Below, in pieces: positions 41,815 through 49,992 of a DNA stretch of 64,000 nt; the first letter of the stretch is position 1; every line of letters begins with the position of its first letter. The stretch is from Prevotella merdae (GTDB taxonomy: Bacteria > Bacteroidota > Bacteroidia > Bacteroidales > Bacteroidaceae): the NCBI RefSeq assembly GCF_900290275.1, contig NZ_LT985323.1, positions 685,066 to 749,065 of the forward strand, in the 5' to 3' direction. A program made the position numbers and the translations under genes. Below the pieces are notes generated by a model. That model saw nothing but the letters and a program-made list of their open reading frames with translations, made no database searches and was not told where the DNA came from.

Positions 41815-42288
41815 TTAGTCCTCTAAATCCTCGAGGTGTACTGGTATCTCTCGTTTGATGCTTTGGTCGAGCGAAATAAGTGTCTCAGTTGAGACAACGC
41901 CCGGAATCATCTGCATCTTGTTGTTGAGCAAGTCCATAAGCTGCTCGTTGTCGCGTGCGTATACCTTCAGAAGCATAGTGTAAGGACCGGTTGTGAAATG
42001 GCACTCCACAATCTCAGGAATATCCTGCAACTTCTCCACAACATCCTTGTACATGTTGCCACGCTCAAGATTCATGCCCACATATGTGCATGTGTTGTAG
42101 CCAATGCTCTTAGGATTAACGTCGAAACCGCTACCAGTTATCACACCACCTGCTATAAGGTGCTGCACACGCTGATGTATAGCTGCGCGAGACACACCAC
42201 ATTCGGCTGCCACGTCTTTAAATGGGATTCGTGCATTCTTAGAAAGAATGCTAAGAATCTTTTTGTCAAGTTTGTCTATCTTATCCAT
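41815..42288 (-). CDS. Lrp/AsnC-family transcriptional regulator
   Basis: A 157-residue regulator with N-terminal winged helix (LDKKILSILSKNARIPFKDV, AAECGVSRAAIHQRVQHL) and C-terminal RAM ligand-binding domain (VGMNLERGNMYKDVVEKLQD to SLDQSIKRE). It is divergent from the acetyl-CoA hydrolase/transferase gene 372 bp away, and binding within that shared region is plausible. Ligand (perhaps an amino acid) unknown. Confidence 0.93.
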   Translation of the reverse strand: MDKIDKLDKKILSILSKNARIPFKDVAAECGVSRAAIHQRVQHLIAGGVITGSGFDVNPKSIGYNTCTYVGMNLERGNMYKDVVEKLQDIPEIVECHFTTGPYTMLLKVYARDNEQLMDLLNNKMQMIPGVVSTETLISLDQSIKREIPVHLEDLED

Positions 42289-42339
42289 TTTTATTGTTGA
42301 TTTTCTTTAAAGATTTGTTTTAAGATTACATTATGTCAG

Positions 42340-42370
42340 CAAATTTAGGCAATATATTTGACACAAACAA
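42340..42370 (-). promoter_or_regulatory. Promoter of the Lrp-type regulator gene
   Basis: On the minus strand: GTTG (complement of 42367-42370), 19-20-nt spacer, TAAATTTG (complement of 42340-42347). The leader to the ATG at 42288 would be about 45 nt. The rest of the 42289-42660 gap is A+T-rich and otherwise holds only the divergent promoter. Confidence 0.65.
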
Positions 42371-42580
42371 CAATTTGCCCTATTTTTTTTGATTTTTTTG
42401 GCATTGTGGTATCATTATTTTGGTTTTTAAATGAATTGTGTGGCACTAAATCCACTTATTGCTACTTACAAAAATACTTATACACGCATAAGTATACATT
42501 ATTGTTACTAAAATATTACAAATCTGTTTATAATTATACATTTTAACATTACCGCCCGTATAATTATACGATATTATGTG

Positions 42581-42588
42581 TATCTTTG
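42581..42588 (+). promoter_or_regulatory. -7 element upstream of the acetyl-CoA hydrolase/transferase gene
   Basis: TATCTTTG fits TAnnTTTG. No clear TTTG is found at -33. The predicted start near 42595 gives a leader of about 65 nt. Confidence 0.55.
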
Positions 42589-42660
42589 CATGTCCCTATG
42601 ATAATTTGTACAAGCAACCTATAATATAATACTTATCAGAATATAATACATCATCAGGAT

Positions 42661-44163
42661 ATGGCATACAGAAAGATAACAGCCGCCGAGGGTGCGGCAA
42701 TGATTAATGACGGAGAAAACATCGGATTCAGCGGTTTTACACCTAATGGCGTGCCCAAGGCTGTAATTCGCGAATTGTCCAAACGTGCTATTGCAGAACA
42801 CGATGCGGGTAAACCTTTTAAGGTAGGTATCCTCACCGGCGCATCGTCATGCCAAAGTTTGGAGGGCGACTTTGCTAATGCCAATGCCATTAAGTTCCGT
42901 GCTCCGTTCTCTACAAATGCCGATTTCCGCCGCCATGCCAATCTTGGCGAGATCGACTATGAAGATATGCACCTTGGACATATGGCAGAGCGATTGCGCC
43001 GCGGATTCTATGGCGACATCGACTGGGCTATTATCGAGGTGTCGGCAATTGAGGATGCGGGCGACAAGCTGCGAATATTCCTGACCTCAGCAGACGGCAT
43101 AGTGCCCACAATTGTGCGCCTTGCCAAACGTGTTATACTTGAGCTAAACACCTTTCATGACCCACGTGTACGTTATCTGCACGACGAGTACGAGTGTGCC
43201 GAATATCCATATCGCCAGCCCATACCACTGTTGACAGTGGGCGGACGCATTGGTAAGGAGTATCTCGAACTTGACCCTTCCAAACTTGTAGGCGTGGTAG
43301 AATGCTGTATTCCAGAAGAAGCACGCTCGTTCAAGGCTGTAACACCCGAGACCGAAGCTATAGGCAACCATGTGGTAGATTTCTTCCTCAACGATATAAA
43401 GAAAGGACATATTCCGCCATCTATGTTCCCTATCCAAAGCGGTGTGGGTGTTACAGGCAACGCTGTTATGCGTGCCATAGGCAACAACGCTCAGCTGCCT
43501 AAGCTCGAGGTATTCTCGGAGGTTGTGCAGGATGCCATTATAGACATGATGCTTGAGGACAAGATTGCACATGCCTCGGTTGCTGCCATGACGGTGAGCA
43601 ACGAGTGTCTGCGCAAGGTTTACGACAATATCGACTTCTTCAAGTCGCGCATAACGCTGCGCCCAAGCGAGCTTAGCAACTCGGCCGAACTTATCCATCG
43701 CTTTGGCGTAATAGCAATGAACACAGCCCTTGAATGCGACATCTACGGCAACGAGAATTCTTCGCACGTGTGCGGATCTAAGCTTATGAACGGTATAGGT
43801 GGATCGTGCGACTACGAGCGCAACGGTTCTATAAGCATATTCTACACGCCTTCCACTGCCAAGAACGGTTGTATAAGTGCCATTGTGCCACAGTGTTGCC
43901 ACATCGACTCAACAGAACACGATGTAGACGTTATAATAACCGAGCAGGGTATTGCCGACCTTCGCGGCAAAGGTCCGGCACGTCGTGCAGAGGAAATAAT
44001 AGAGAATTGCGCACATCCCGACTATCGTCCGCTTCTGCGCGAATATCAGCGCATTGCATCTAAAGGACACGAGCCTTGCGCATTGCGTGCGGCGTTTGCC
44101 TTCCACGACACTTTAGTGAACAAGGGAGACATGAGACTGACCGACTTTGGCGAGTATATGTAA
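42661..44163 (+). CDS. Acetyl-CoA hydrolase/succinyl-CoA:acetate CoA-transferase family
   Basis: A 500-residue class I-type CoA transferase of the Ach1/ScpC/Cat1 group: MAYRKITAAEGAAMINDGEN, GFSGFTPNGVPKAVIREL, glycine-rich GVGVTGNAVMRAIG, the catalytic Glu probably in ALECDIYGNENSSHVCGSKL and ending TEQGIADLRGKGPARRAEEI. It probably swaps CoA between succinyl-CoA and acetate, releasing succinate or acetate, which fits the acetate-forming pta/ackA genes nearby and a succinate/propionate-type fermentation. Exact acyl specificity cannot be read from sequence. Confidence 0.93.
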   Translation: MAYRKITAAEGAAMINDGENIGFSGFTPNGVPKAVIRELSKRAIAEHDAGKPFKVGILTGASSCQSLEGDFANANAIKFRAPFSTNADFRRHANLGEIDYEDMHLGHMAERLRRGFYGDIDWAIIEVSAIEDAGDKLRIFLTSADGIVPTIVRLAKRVILELNTFHDPRVRYLHDEYECAEYPYRQPIPLLTVGGRIGKEYLELDPSKLVGVVECCIPEEARSFKAVTPETEAIGNHVVDFFLNDIKKGHIPPSMFPIQSGVGVTGNAVMRAIGNNAQLPKLEVFSEVVQDAIIDMMLEDKIAHASVAAMTVSNECLRKVYDNIDFFKSRITLRPSELSNSAELIHRFGVIAMNTALECDIYGNENSSHVCGSKLMNGIGGSCDYERNGSISIFYTPSTAKNGCISAIVPQCCHIDSTEHDVDVIITEQGIADLRGKGPARRAEEIIENCAHPDYRPLLREYQRIASKGHEPCALRAAFAFHDTLVNKGDMRLTDFGEYM

Positions 44164-44206
44164 AGACCAAATAACAAAAAAAGTGTCTAGTAAATCTGGA
44201 AAAGAC

Positions 44207-44307
44207 AGTAATATATATTAAATGATAAAGTAATATATATTAAATGGCAAAGTAATATATATTAAATGGCAAAGTAATATATATTAAATGGCAAAGTAAT
44301 ATATATT
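44207..44307. repeat. 22-bp A+T-rich tandem repeat, 4.6 copies
   Basis: AGTAATATATATTAAATGGC+AA begins at 44207 (GATAA variant), 44229, 44251 and 44273, with a partial unit from 44295. It follows the CoA-transferase stop by 44 bp. Copies 2-4 are identical, suggesting recent expansion by slippage. The period equals two helical turns. Confidence 0.9.
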
Positions 44308-44342
44308 CTCCCTTCCTCCGTGAAAGAGGGAAGGGAGAATAT
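44303..44342. terminator. Bidirectional terminator between CoA-transferase gene and murF
   Basis: ATATTCTCCCTTCCTC (44303-44318) pairs with GAGGGAAGGGAGAATAT (44326-44342) with one bulged base and a 7-nt loop, between two converging genes. Confidence 0.8.
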
Positions 44343-44367
44343 ACCGTTCAGCCAATTGGCAGAACAG

Positions 44368-45708
44368 CTATAGCAATTCTGGCAATTCAAACAACTTGGT
44401 AGAGTTGCTGCCTTTTACAAGAATATATTTTCCATGTGGCTTGTCGGCTGCAATTGCCTCCTTAACCTGCTCCACATTGTCGAACAGACGGAACGACTGC
44501 GGTGTGTCACAATGCTCAAACTCGGCACCTACGAGCCAAACTGTCTCTATATCCAATGCTTTAAGCATATCCACAATTTTCTGATGCTCGTCGTGACTAA
44601 CCTCTCCAAGCTCTTTCATATCACCAATAATCACCATTTTGTGCTCGGCCTTGATCTGGGCAAAGTTGTCTAATGCCGCAGCCATACTTGTTGGGTTGGC
44701 GTTGTAGGCATCTACTATAAGTCGGTTGTCCTTGGTCTGCTCAAACTGCGAGCGGTTGTTTGAAGGCACATATCCCGATAGAGCATGATTTATCTGCTGT
44801 GCGCTCACGCCGAAGTATAGGCCTATAGTGGCGGCAGCAAGCATATTTGCAATATTGTATGTTCCTATAAGATGGGTGTTCACACCGTACCATGTGGCGT
44901 CTGCCTCAGATTTCCACTCAAAGTTGAGTGTAGGCTCGCACCCCGTAACACGTCCTTGCACATACAGATTGTCGGCATCGGCACATCCATAGCGCACAAG
45001 GCGCAATCCGTTGGCAATACTGTTGAGATGAGGATTATCATTATCTATAAACACCGCGCGCTCTGGCTGCACGGGCGCATTATTGGTTGCAGAAGCAAAA
45101 CGATTCTCTCTCATAAAGTCGTATAACTCGCCCTTGGTGCGAATAACACCCTCAAACGAGCCGAAACCTTGCAAATGGGCACGACCTACATTTGTAATTA
45201 TTGCATAATCGGGCTCTACTATGTCTACCAAGGTCTTTATATCGCCAGGATGAGATGCTCCCATCTCCACCACAGCAACCTCATGCTCAGGTTTAAGGCG
45301 AAGCAACGTCTTAGGCACTCCAATATCGTTGTTGAAGTTGCCTGCTGTATATAGCACATTGTACTTTTCCTGAAGCACGGCAGCTGTAAGTTCCTTGGTT
45401 GTAGTCTTGCCGTTGGTTCCGGTTATGCCTATAATGCGGGTACCGAGAGTGCGACGATGCATCAATGCAAGTTGTTGCAAAGTATGCAGACAATCGTCAA
45501 CGAGCAGACAGCGAGGGTCTGTGGCATACTCACTCTCGTCCACTATTGCATAGGCACAGCCTTTATCAAGGGCTACAGAAGCAAACTTATTGCCATTGAA
45601 CGATGCGCCTTTAAGGGCGAAGAACAACGAGCCGGCAGGACAGTCGCGACTATCTGTAGTTACGACGGGATGCTCGGTGAAGATTTTGTATAATTCGGAT
45701 ATTTCCAT
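44368..45708 (-). CDS. murF: UDP-N-acetylmuramoyl-tripeptide--D-alanyl-D-alanine ligase
   Basis: Adds D-Ala-D-Ala to the peptidoglycan precursor. The protein (446 residues) has the N-terminal UDP-binding domain (VVTTDSRDCPAGSLFFALKG), ATP site GITGTNGKTTTKELTAAVLQ, NNDIGVPKTLLRL, VVEMGASHPGDIKTL and the C-terminal domain with DAYNANPTSMAAALDNF and GDMKELGEVSHDEH. The frame extends to an ATG at 45732; the ATG at 45708 (MEISELYKIFTEHPVV) is the natural start, and a -7 box (TACCTTTG on the minus strand) at 45730-45737 would overlap the longer form. Confidence 0.96.
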   Translation of the reverse strand: MEISELYKIFTEHPVVTTDSRDCPAGSLFFALKGASFNGNKFASVALDKGCAYAIVDESEYATDPRCLLVDDCLHTLQQLALMHRRTLGTRIIGITGTNGKTTTKELTAAVLQEKYNVLYTAGNFNNDIGVPKTLLRLKPEHEVAVVEMGASHPGDIKTLVDIVEPDYAIITNVGRAHLQGFGSFEGVIRTKGELYDFMRENRFASATNNAPVQPERAVFIDNDNPHLNSIANGLRLVRYGCADADNLYVQGRVTGCEPTLNFEWKSEADATWYGVNTHLIGTYNIANMLAAATIGLYFGVSAQQINHALSGYVPSNNRSQFEQTKDNRLIVDAYNANPTSMAAALDNFAQIKAEHKMVIIGDMKELGEVSHDEHQKIVDMLKALDIETVWLVGAEFEHCDTPQSFRLFDNVEQVKEAIAADKPHGKYILVKGSNSTKLFELPELL

Positions 45709-45729
45709 ATTACTTGGGTTTATTGTGTG

Positions 45730-45737
45730 CAAAGGTA
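45730..45737 (-). promoter_or_regulatory. -7 element of murF
   Basis: CAAAGGTA on the plus strand is TACCTTTG on the minus strand, 22 bp upstream of the murF ATG at 45708. It rules out the longer murF start at 45732. Confidence 0.6.
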
Positions 45738-45818
45738 GTTATTTTTATATACTTTTTATTTGGTCGTCTCGTTTTTTATTGCGTAATTTGCCATACGATT
45801 ACAAATAAAAGAAACAAA

Positions 45819-46652
45819 ATGAAATATACAATAAATGTAAGAGGCCAACTTGTAGACCTTTCGAGCCCAGTGGTAATGGGCATACTAAATGCTACACCCG
45901 ACTCGTTCTACTCGGGTAGCCGCAAGCAGACAGAGACTGAGATAGCCGACCGTACCAACCAAATTATTGCCGAGGGCGGAAAGATAATAGATGTGGGAGC
46001 ATTCTCTACACGTCCGGGCGCCGAAGTTGTAAGTGTGGAGGAAGAGACACAGCGTCTTAAGCGTGCACTTGCCATAGTACGACGCGAGCAACCCGACGCT
46101 ATTGTATCGGTAGACACATATCGTCCATTGGTTGCACGCCAATGTGTGGAGGAGTTTGGTGCCGATATAATAAACGATGTGTCGGAAGGCGGACTGACAG
46201 GTATTGTGGGTCAAGAAATACACGAGGAAGGTGATATGTTTGAGACTGTGGCTGACTTGCGCGTACCTTATATATTAATGTCGGTGCAACCTACGCTTAA
46301 GAAGATGATGATAAACTTTGCCGCCGAGGTGCAACGCCTGCGCGACTTGGGTGCCAAAGATATAATACTCGACCCAGGCTACGGTTTCGGCAAGACACTT
46401 AATCAGAACTACGAGATACTAAACGAGGCAGAGCGTCTGCAAGAGCTCGAATTGCCCATCCTCGTAGGCATATCACGCAAGAGTATGATATACCGTCTTA
46501 TCGGCGGCGACCCAACCACATCGCTCAACGGAACAACCATGCTCAACACCGTATCGCTGATGAAAGGTGCATCCATATTGCGTGTGCATGATGTGAAGGA
46601 GGCTGTGGAAGTGTGCCAGATGGCATGCAAACTCCAAGCACCAAATTCGTAA
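45819..46652 (+). CDS. folP: Dihydropteroate synthase
   Basis: Folate biosynthesis enzyme and sulfonamide target. The protein (277 residues) has VVMGILNATPDSFYSGSRKQ, GGKIIDVGAFSTRPGAEVVS, VSVDTYRPLVARQCVE, IILDPGYGFGKTLNQNYEIL and ILVGISRKSMIYRLIG. The frame opens at 45714 but the ATG at 45819 gives the standard opening. The gene's last bases (AATTCGTAA) match the unit of the simple-repeat array that follows it. cdaA starts 45 bp downstream, an order conserved in many Bacteroidetes. Confidence 0.95.
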   Translation: MKYTINVRGQLVDLSSPVVMGILNATPDSFYSGSRKQTETEIADRTNQIIAEGGKIIDVGAFSTRPGAEVVSVEEETQRLKRALAIVRREQPDAIVSVDTYRPLVARQCVEEFGADIINDVSEGGLTGIVGQEIHEEGDMFETVADLRVPYILMSVQPTLKKMMINFAAEVQRLRDLGAKDIILDPGYGFGKTLNQNYEILNEAERLQELELPILVGISRKSMIYRLIGGDPTTSLNGTTMLNTVSLMKGASILRVHDVKEAVEVCQMACKLQAPNS

Positions 46653-46693
46653 CCCCCAAAAATCGTAACTCCTAATTCGTAATTCTTAACTCA
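46641..46693. repeat. AATTCGTAACTCC simple-repeat array between folP and cdaA
   Basis: AATTCGTAAC, AATCGTAACTCC, TAATTCGTAATTC and TTAACTC follow one another from the last codons of folP to a few bases before the cdaA ATG (46698). The first unit contains the folP stop codon. Confidence 0.65.
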
Positions 46694-46697
46694 TCAT

Positions 46698-47471
46698 ATG
46701 TTTGACTTTGGAATAAAAGACATAATCGACGTTTTTCTCGTCGCCTTGATGCTTTACTACCTCTACCGACTGATGAAGGAGAGCCGTTCGCTCAACGTCT
46801 TCATCGGCATCATAGTATTTGTGCTGGTGTGGCTCTTTGTTAGTCAGGTGCTGGAGATGCGCTTGCTTGGAGCCATTATGGACAAGTTGGTTAGCGTAGG
46901 TGTAATAGGCCTTATCGTATTGTTTCAAGAAGAGATACGACGCTTTTTGTATTCGTTGGGCGCGCATCAGAGGTTCCAGTCCATTATGCGTTTCTTCTTC
47001 ATGGGCAACAAGTCGAAGTCGACTGTAGACAAGGAGACTATCATGCCTATTGTTATGGCATGTATGGACATGTCGAGAGGCAAAGTGGGAGCGCTCATCG
47101 TAATAGAACGTGGCTTGCGACTTGACGACATCGTAGACACGGGCGACCTTATCGACGCACGCATTAACCAACGACTCATTGAGAACATATTCTTCAAGAA
47201 CTCGCCATTGCACGATGGTGCCATGATTATTACTGGCAAGCGCATTCGGGCAGCTGGATGTATTCTGCCTGTATCGCACAACCATGACATACCTAAAGAA
47301 TTAGGTCTGCGCCACCGTGCCGCGCTCGGCATCTCGCAAGATAGCGATTGTATTGCCATTGTTGTGTCTGAGGAGACCGGAGGTATTAGCGTTGCCATAA
47401 AGGGACAATTCCAATTGAGACTGTCGGCAGAGAAGCTGGAGAATATTTTGTCAAAGGAAATGAACTTCTAA
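46698..47471 (+). CDS. cdaA: Diadenylate cyclase (c-di-AMP synthase), CdaA type
   Basis: Makes the second messenger c-di-AMP from two ATP. The 257-residue protein has three N-terminal membrane helices (about residues 10-75, e.g. SLNVFIGIIVFVLVWLFVSQ) and the DAC domain with catalytic DGA at 173-175 (FFKNSPLHDGAMII) and RHR at 205-207 (ELGLRHRAALG). All catalytic residues are present. It is downstream of folP and ahead of a hairpin terminator. c-di-AMP usually controls osmotic balance and wall homeostasis. Confidence 0.96.
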   Translation: MFDFGIKDIIDVFLVALMLYYLYRLMKESRSLNVFIGIIVFVLVWLFVSQVLEMRLLGAIMDKLVSVGVIGLIVLFQEEIRRFLYSLGAHQRFQSIMRFFFMGNKSKSTVDKETIMPIVMACMDMSRGKVGALIVIERGLRLDDIVDTGDLIDARINQRLIENIFFKNSPLHDGAMIITGKRIRAAGCILPVSHNHDIPKELGLRHRAALGISQDSDCIAIVVSEETGGISVAIKGQFQLRLSAEKLENILSKEMNF

Positions 47472-47477
47472 ATGTAA

Positions 47478-47509
47478 ATACCCCAATCCGCTTTGGCGAA
47501 TTGGGGTAT
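47478..47509. terminator. Hairpin after cdaA
   Basis: ATACCCCAATCCGC (47478-47491) pairs with GCGAATTGGGGTAT (47496-47509) with one mismatch. There is no T-run after it; dispersed repeats (47517-47555) follow instead. Confidence 0.75.
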
Positions 47510-47516
47510 GCCAATA

Positions 47517-47555
47517 AATGATAACGTATTCATCAGCCAACGATAACGTATTCAT
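47517..47555. repeat. Two direct copies of the GATAACGTATTCAT dispersed repeat
   Basis: ATGATAACGTATTCATC (47517-47533) and CGATAACGTATTCAT (47541-47555) share the core found in the hairpin at 1141-1220. Both sites lie just after a gene end. Between here and 47716 I see no gene. Confidence 0.75.
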
Positions 47556-47716
47556 AAATCAAGGATGTTTCTTTTGACGAAAAAGCTGTTGATTTTATGA
47601 TGACTCGTGCGTTAATAAGGATGGACAGAAAGTTAAATTGCTGTCTTTTTGTGTTATTATACCACAAATATACCAAACTATTTGGACTGCATATGCTTAA
47701 TCCGCAATATTTTGCG

Positions 47717-47724
47717 TAACTTTG
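47717..47724 (+). promoter_or_regulatory. -7 element of the DEAD-box helicase gene
   Basis: TAACTTTG matches TAnnTTTG. The start would be near 47731, so the leader is about 34 nt to the ATG at 47765 or about 160 nt to the TTG at 47891. The -33 element is not clear. Confidence 0.6.
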
Positions 47725-47764
47725 CACTCGAATTCAGGATTTTTATTTTACGAGAAGCTACCTG

Positions 47765-49840
47765 ATGTCTTCGTTCAAGTTGTTTTGTCCTAACGACATC
47801 CTCTTGTTGCATGGCTGGGGAAGACTATGGAGTAGCGTCGGATATTATTTTGATTCACCCCTATCCACATTTTTAAAACAACATTTTAGATTGAAGACAT
47901 TTGAAGAATTGGGCGTAAGCGAAGAGATTCGTCACGCCATCGAAGAGTTGGGCTTTGAACATCCAATGCCCGTACAGGAAGAAGTAATACCTTATTTGTT
48001 AGGCAATGGCAACGACGTAATTGCGCTTGCACAAACCGGAACTGGCAAGACTGCCGCCTTTGGTATACCTCTATTACAACGTACAGATCCTAATAGCCGC
48101 ACCACTCAGGCTATTGTCATATCACCTACACGCGAGCTTTGTCTACAGATAGCCGACGACCTTAAGTCGTTTGCCAAGTATATCAAGGGCATCAACATCG
48201 TGGCTGTATATGGCGGAACATCAATCATCAACCAGATTCATGCACTTAAGCACGGTGCGCAAATTATCGTGGCCACTCCTGGACGCCTTATTGATCTTAT
48301 GCATCGCGGCGCTGCCAAGCTTGACAATGTGCAGAACGTTGTGCTGGACGAGGCAGATGAGATGCTTAATATGGGATTCTCTGACAGCATTAACGAGATA
48401 TTCGAGTCGGTTCCTACCGACCGTAACACGCTGCTCTTCTCTGCCACAATGAGCAAGGAGATTGAGAAGATAGCCAAGGGCTACCTGCACGATTATAAGG
48501 AGATTGTAGTTGGTTCGCGCAACGAGGGTGCCGAGAACGTTAACCACATATATTATATGGTCAATGCCAAGGACAAGTATCTTGCCCTTAAGCGCATTGT
48601 GGACTATTATCCACGCATATACGGCATCGTGTTCTGCCGCACAAAGGCTGAGACACAAGAGGTTGCCGACAAACTTATACGCGATGGCTATAATGCCGAA
48701 CCGCTACATGGCGACCTATCGCAGCAACAACGCGATATTACTATGCAAAAGTTCCGCCAACATATCACACAATTGCTTGTTGCTACTGATGTTGCTGCAC
48801 GTGGCTTGGATGTAGACGACCTGACACACGTTATCAACTATGGTATGCCTGGCGATACCGAAAGCTATACCCACCGTTCGGGCCGTACCGGACGTGCAGG
48901 AAAGAAGGGTACATCTATCTCTATTATACATACCAAGGAGAAGGGACGTGTGCGCGAGGTAGAAAAGATTATAGGCAAGCAGTTTGTTGACGGTACGCTG
49001 CCTACACCTCAAGAGATATGCTCTAAGCAGCTGTTCAAGGCAATAGACGAGATTGAGAAGGTGGACGTTGACGAGGACCAGATTGCCCCGTTCATGGAGG
49101 ATATCAACCGCCACTTCGAGTTCTACGACAAGGAGGATATATTGAAGAAGATTGTGTCGTTGGAGTTTGGCAAGTTCCTCAACTATTATGCCAACGCTCC
49201 CGAGATTGTTAAGCCTTCTACATCACGCGACCGCTCTGACCGCAAGTCAGGTTCTGCAAAGCGCGAGAAGCGAGCTCCAGAGAGTGGATATCGCCGCCTA
49301 TTTATCAATCTTGGTAAAGATGATGGTTTCTATCCAGGCGAGGTTATGCAGTTCATAAACCGTAATGTACACGGCCGTCAAGATGTAGGACACATCGATC
49401 TCTTAGCGCGTATATCGTATATAGAGGTACCTGAAGAGGATGCAGATAAAGTGATGCGCGCACTCAATGGCGCTTCTTATCGCAACCGCACCGTACGTTG
49501 CAACGACGCTGATGATACTAATGCTGCCGCTGGAGAAGGCAAGCGTGGTGGCTCGCGTCGCTCTGACCGTAACAGTGCAAAGCGATCTGATGACTACAAA
49601 CGTTCAGCAAGACGTAATGATAACAGCGATTTTGCTCCATACGAAAAGCGATCTAAGCGTCGCAATGAGGACGAAGGACGCAACCGTTCGCAACGTGGCA
49701 AGCGTGGTGCATCAAGATATGAGAGTGGTAGACAAGACGATTGGCGCCAGTTTATCAATAATCCTGACATCAAGTTGGTAGGCGAAGAACCTGACTTCTC
49801 TGAAGAGGGATGGGCTCGCCGCAAGCCTAAAAAGAAGTAA
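47765..49840 (+). CDS. DEAD-box RNA helicase with DbpA-like RNA-binding domain
   Basis: ATP-dependent RNA helicase probably acting in ribosome assembly, RNA decay or cold adaptation. Motifs (numbered from 47765): Q-motif region FEHPMPVQEE, Walker A AQTGTGKTAAF (about 89-99), PTREL, DEAD box VVLDEADEM (195-198), SAT, and HRSGRTGRAG. After about residue 500 comes a DbpA-type RNA-binding domain (RRLFINLGKDDGFYPGEVMQ), then an Arg/Ser/Gly-rich tail. Family similarity begins only at residue 43 (KTFEELGVSEEIRHAIEELG), preceded by TTG at 47891. The first 42 residues look unlike the family, so the true start may be that TTG with a 160-nt leader. Confidence 0.9.
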   Translation: MSSFKLFCPNDILLLHGWGRLWSSVGYYFDSPLSTFLKQHFRLKTFEELGVSEEIRHAIEELGFEHPMPVQEEVIPYLLGNGNDVIALAQTGTGKTAAFGIPLLQRTDPNSRTTQAIVISPTRELCLQIADDLKSFAKYIKGINIVAVYGGTSIINQIHALKHGAQIIVATPGRLIDLMHRGAAKLDNVQNVVLDEADEMLNMGFSDSINEIFESVPTDRNTLLFSATMSKEIEKIAKGYLHDYKEIVVGSRNEGAENVNHIYYMVNAKDKYLALKRIVDYYPRIYGIVFCRTKAETQEVADKLIRDGYNAEPLHGDLSQQQRDITMQKFRQHITQLLVATDVAARGLDVDDLTHVINYGMPGDTESYTHRSGRTGRAGKKGTSISIIHTKEKGRVREVEKIIGKQFVDGTLPTPQEICSKQLFKAIDEIEKVDVDEDQIAPFMEDINRHFEFYDKEDILKKIVSLEFGKFLNYYANAPEIVKPSTSRDRSDRKSGSAKREKRAPESGYRRLFINLGKDDGFYPGEVMQFINRNVHGRQDVGHIDLLARISYIEVPEEDADKVMRALNGASYRNRTVRCNDADDTNAAAGEGKRGGSRRSDRNSAKRSDDYKRSARRNDNSDFAPYEKRSKRRNEDEGRNRSQRGKRGASRYESGRQDDWRQFINNPDIKLVGEEPDFSEEGWARRKPKKK

Positions 49841-49901
49841 GGGATAAGGCTCTTTATCGACGCAGATTAAAAGACCTGCGTATTAAACATATATTATACA
49901 A

Positions 49902-49960
49902 ATAAGGCATTAACGCTTATTACACTTGAAAGAAACGTGTAATTGACGTTAATGCCTTAT
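49902..49960. terminator. Bidirectional terminator between helicase and C10 peptidase genes
   Basis: ATAAGGCATTAACG...ATTACAC (49902-49925) pairs with GTGTAAT...CGTTAATGCCTTAT (49937-49960) with a small internal mismatch. A second small stem ACGCAG/CTGCGT lies at 49860-49880. Both converging genes end here. Confidence 0.85.
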
Positions 49961-49992
49961 TTCGTATAATGGACTAAACTTCAGCCACAATA

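Noticed and set aside
43144..43902. 252-codon minus-strand ORF opposite the CoA-transferase gene
   Set aside because: Shadow of a clearly conserved coding sequence; no recognisable domain.
44207..44307. 22-bp repeats as a CRISPR array
   Set aside because: Copies are directly adjacent with no spacers.
46698..47471. cdaA as an unknown YbbP membrane protein
   Set aside because: The DGA and RHR catalytic motifs of diadenylate cyclases are both present.
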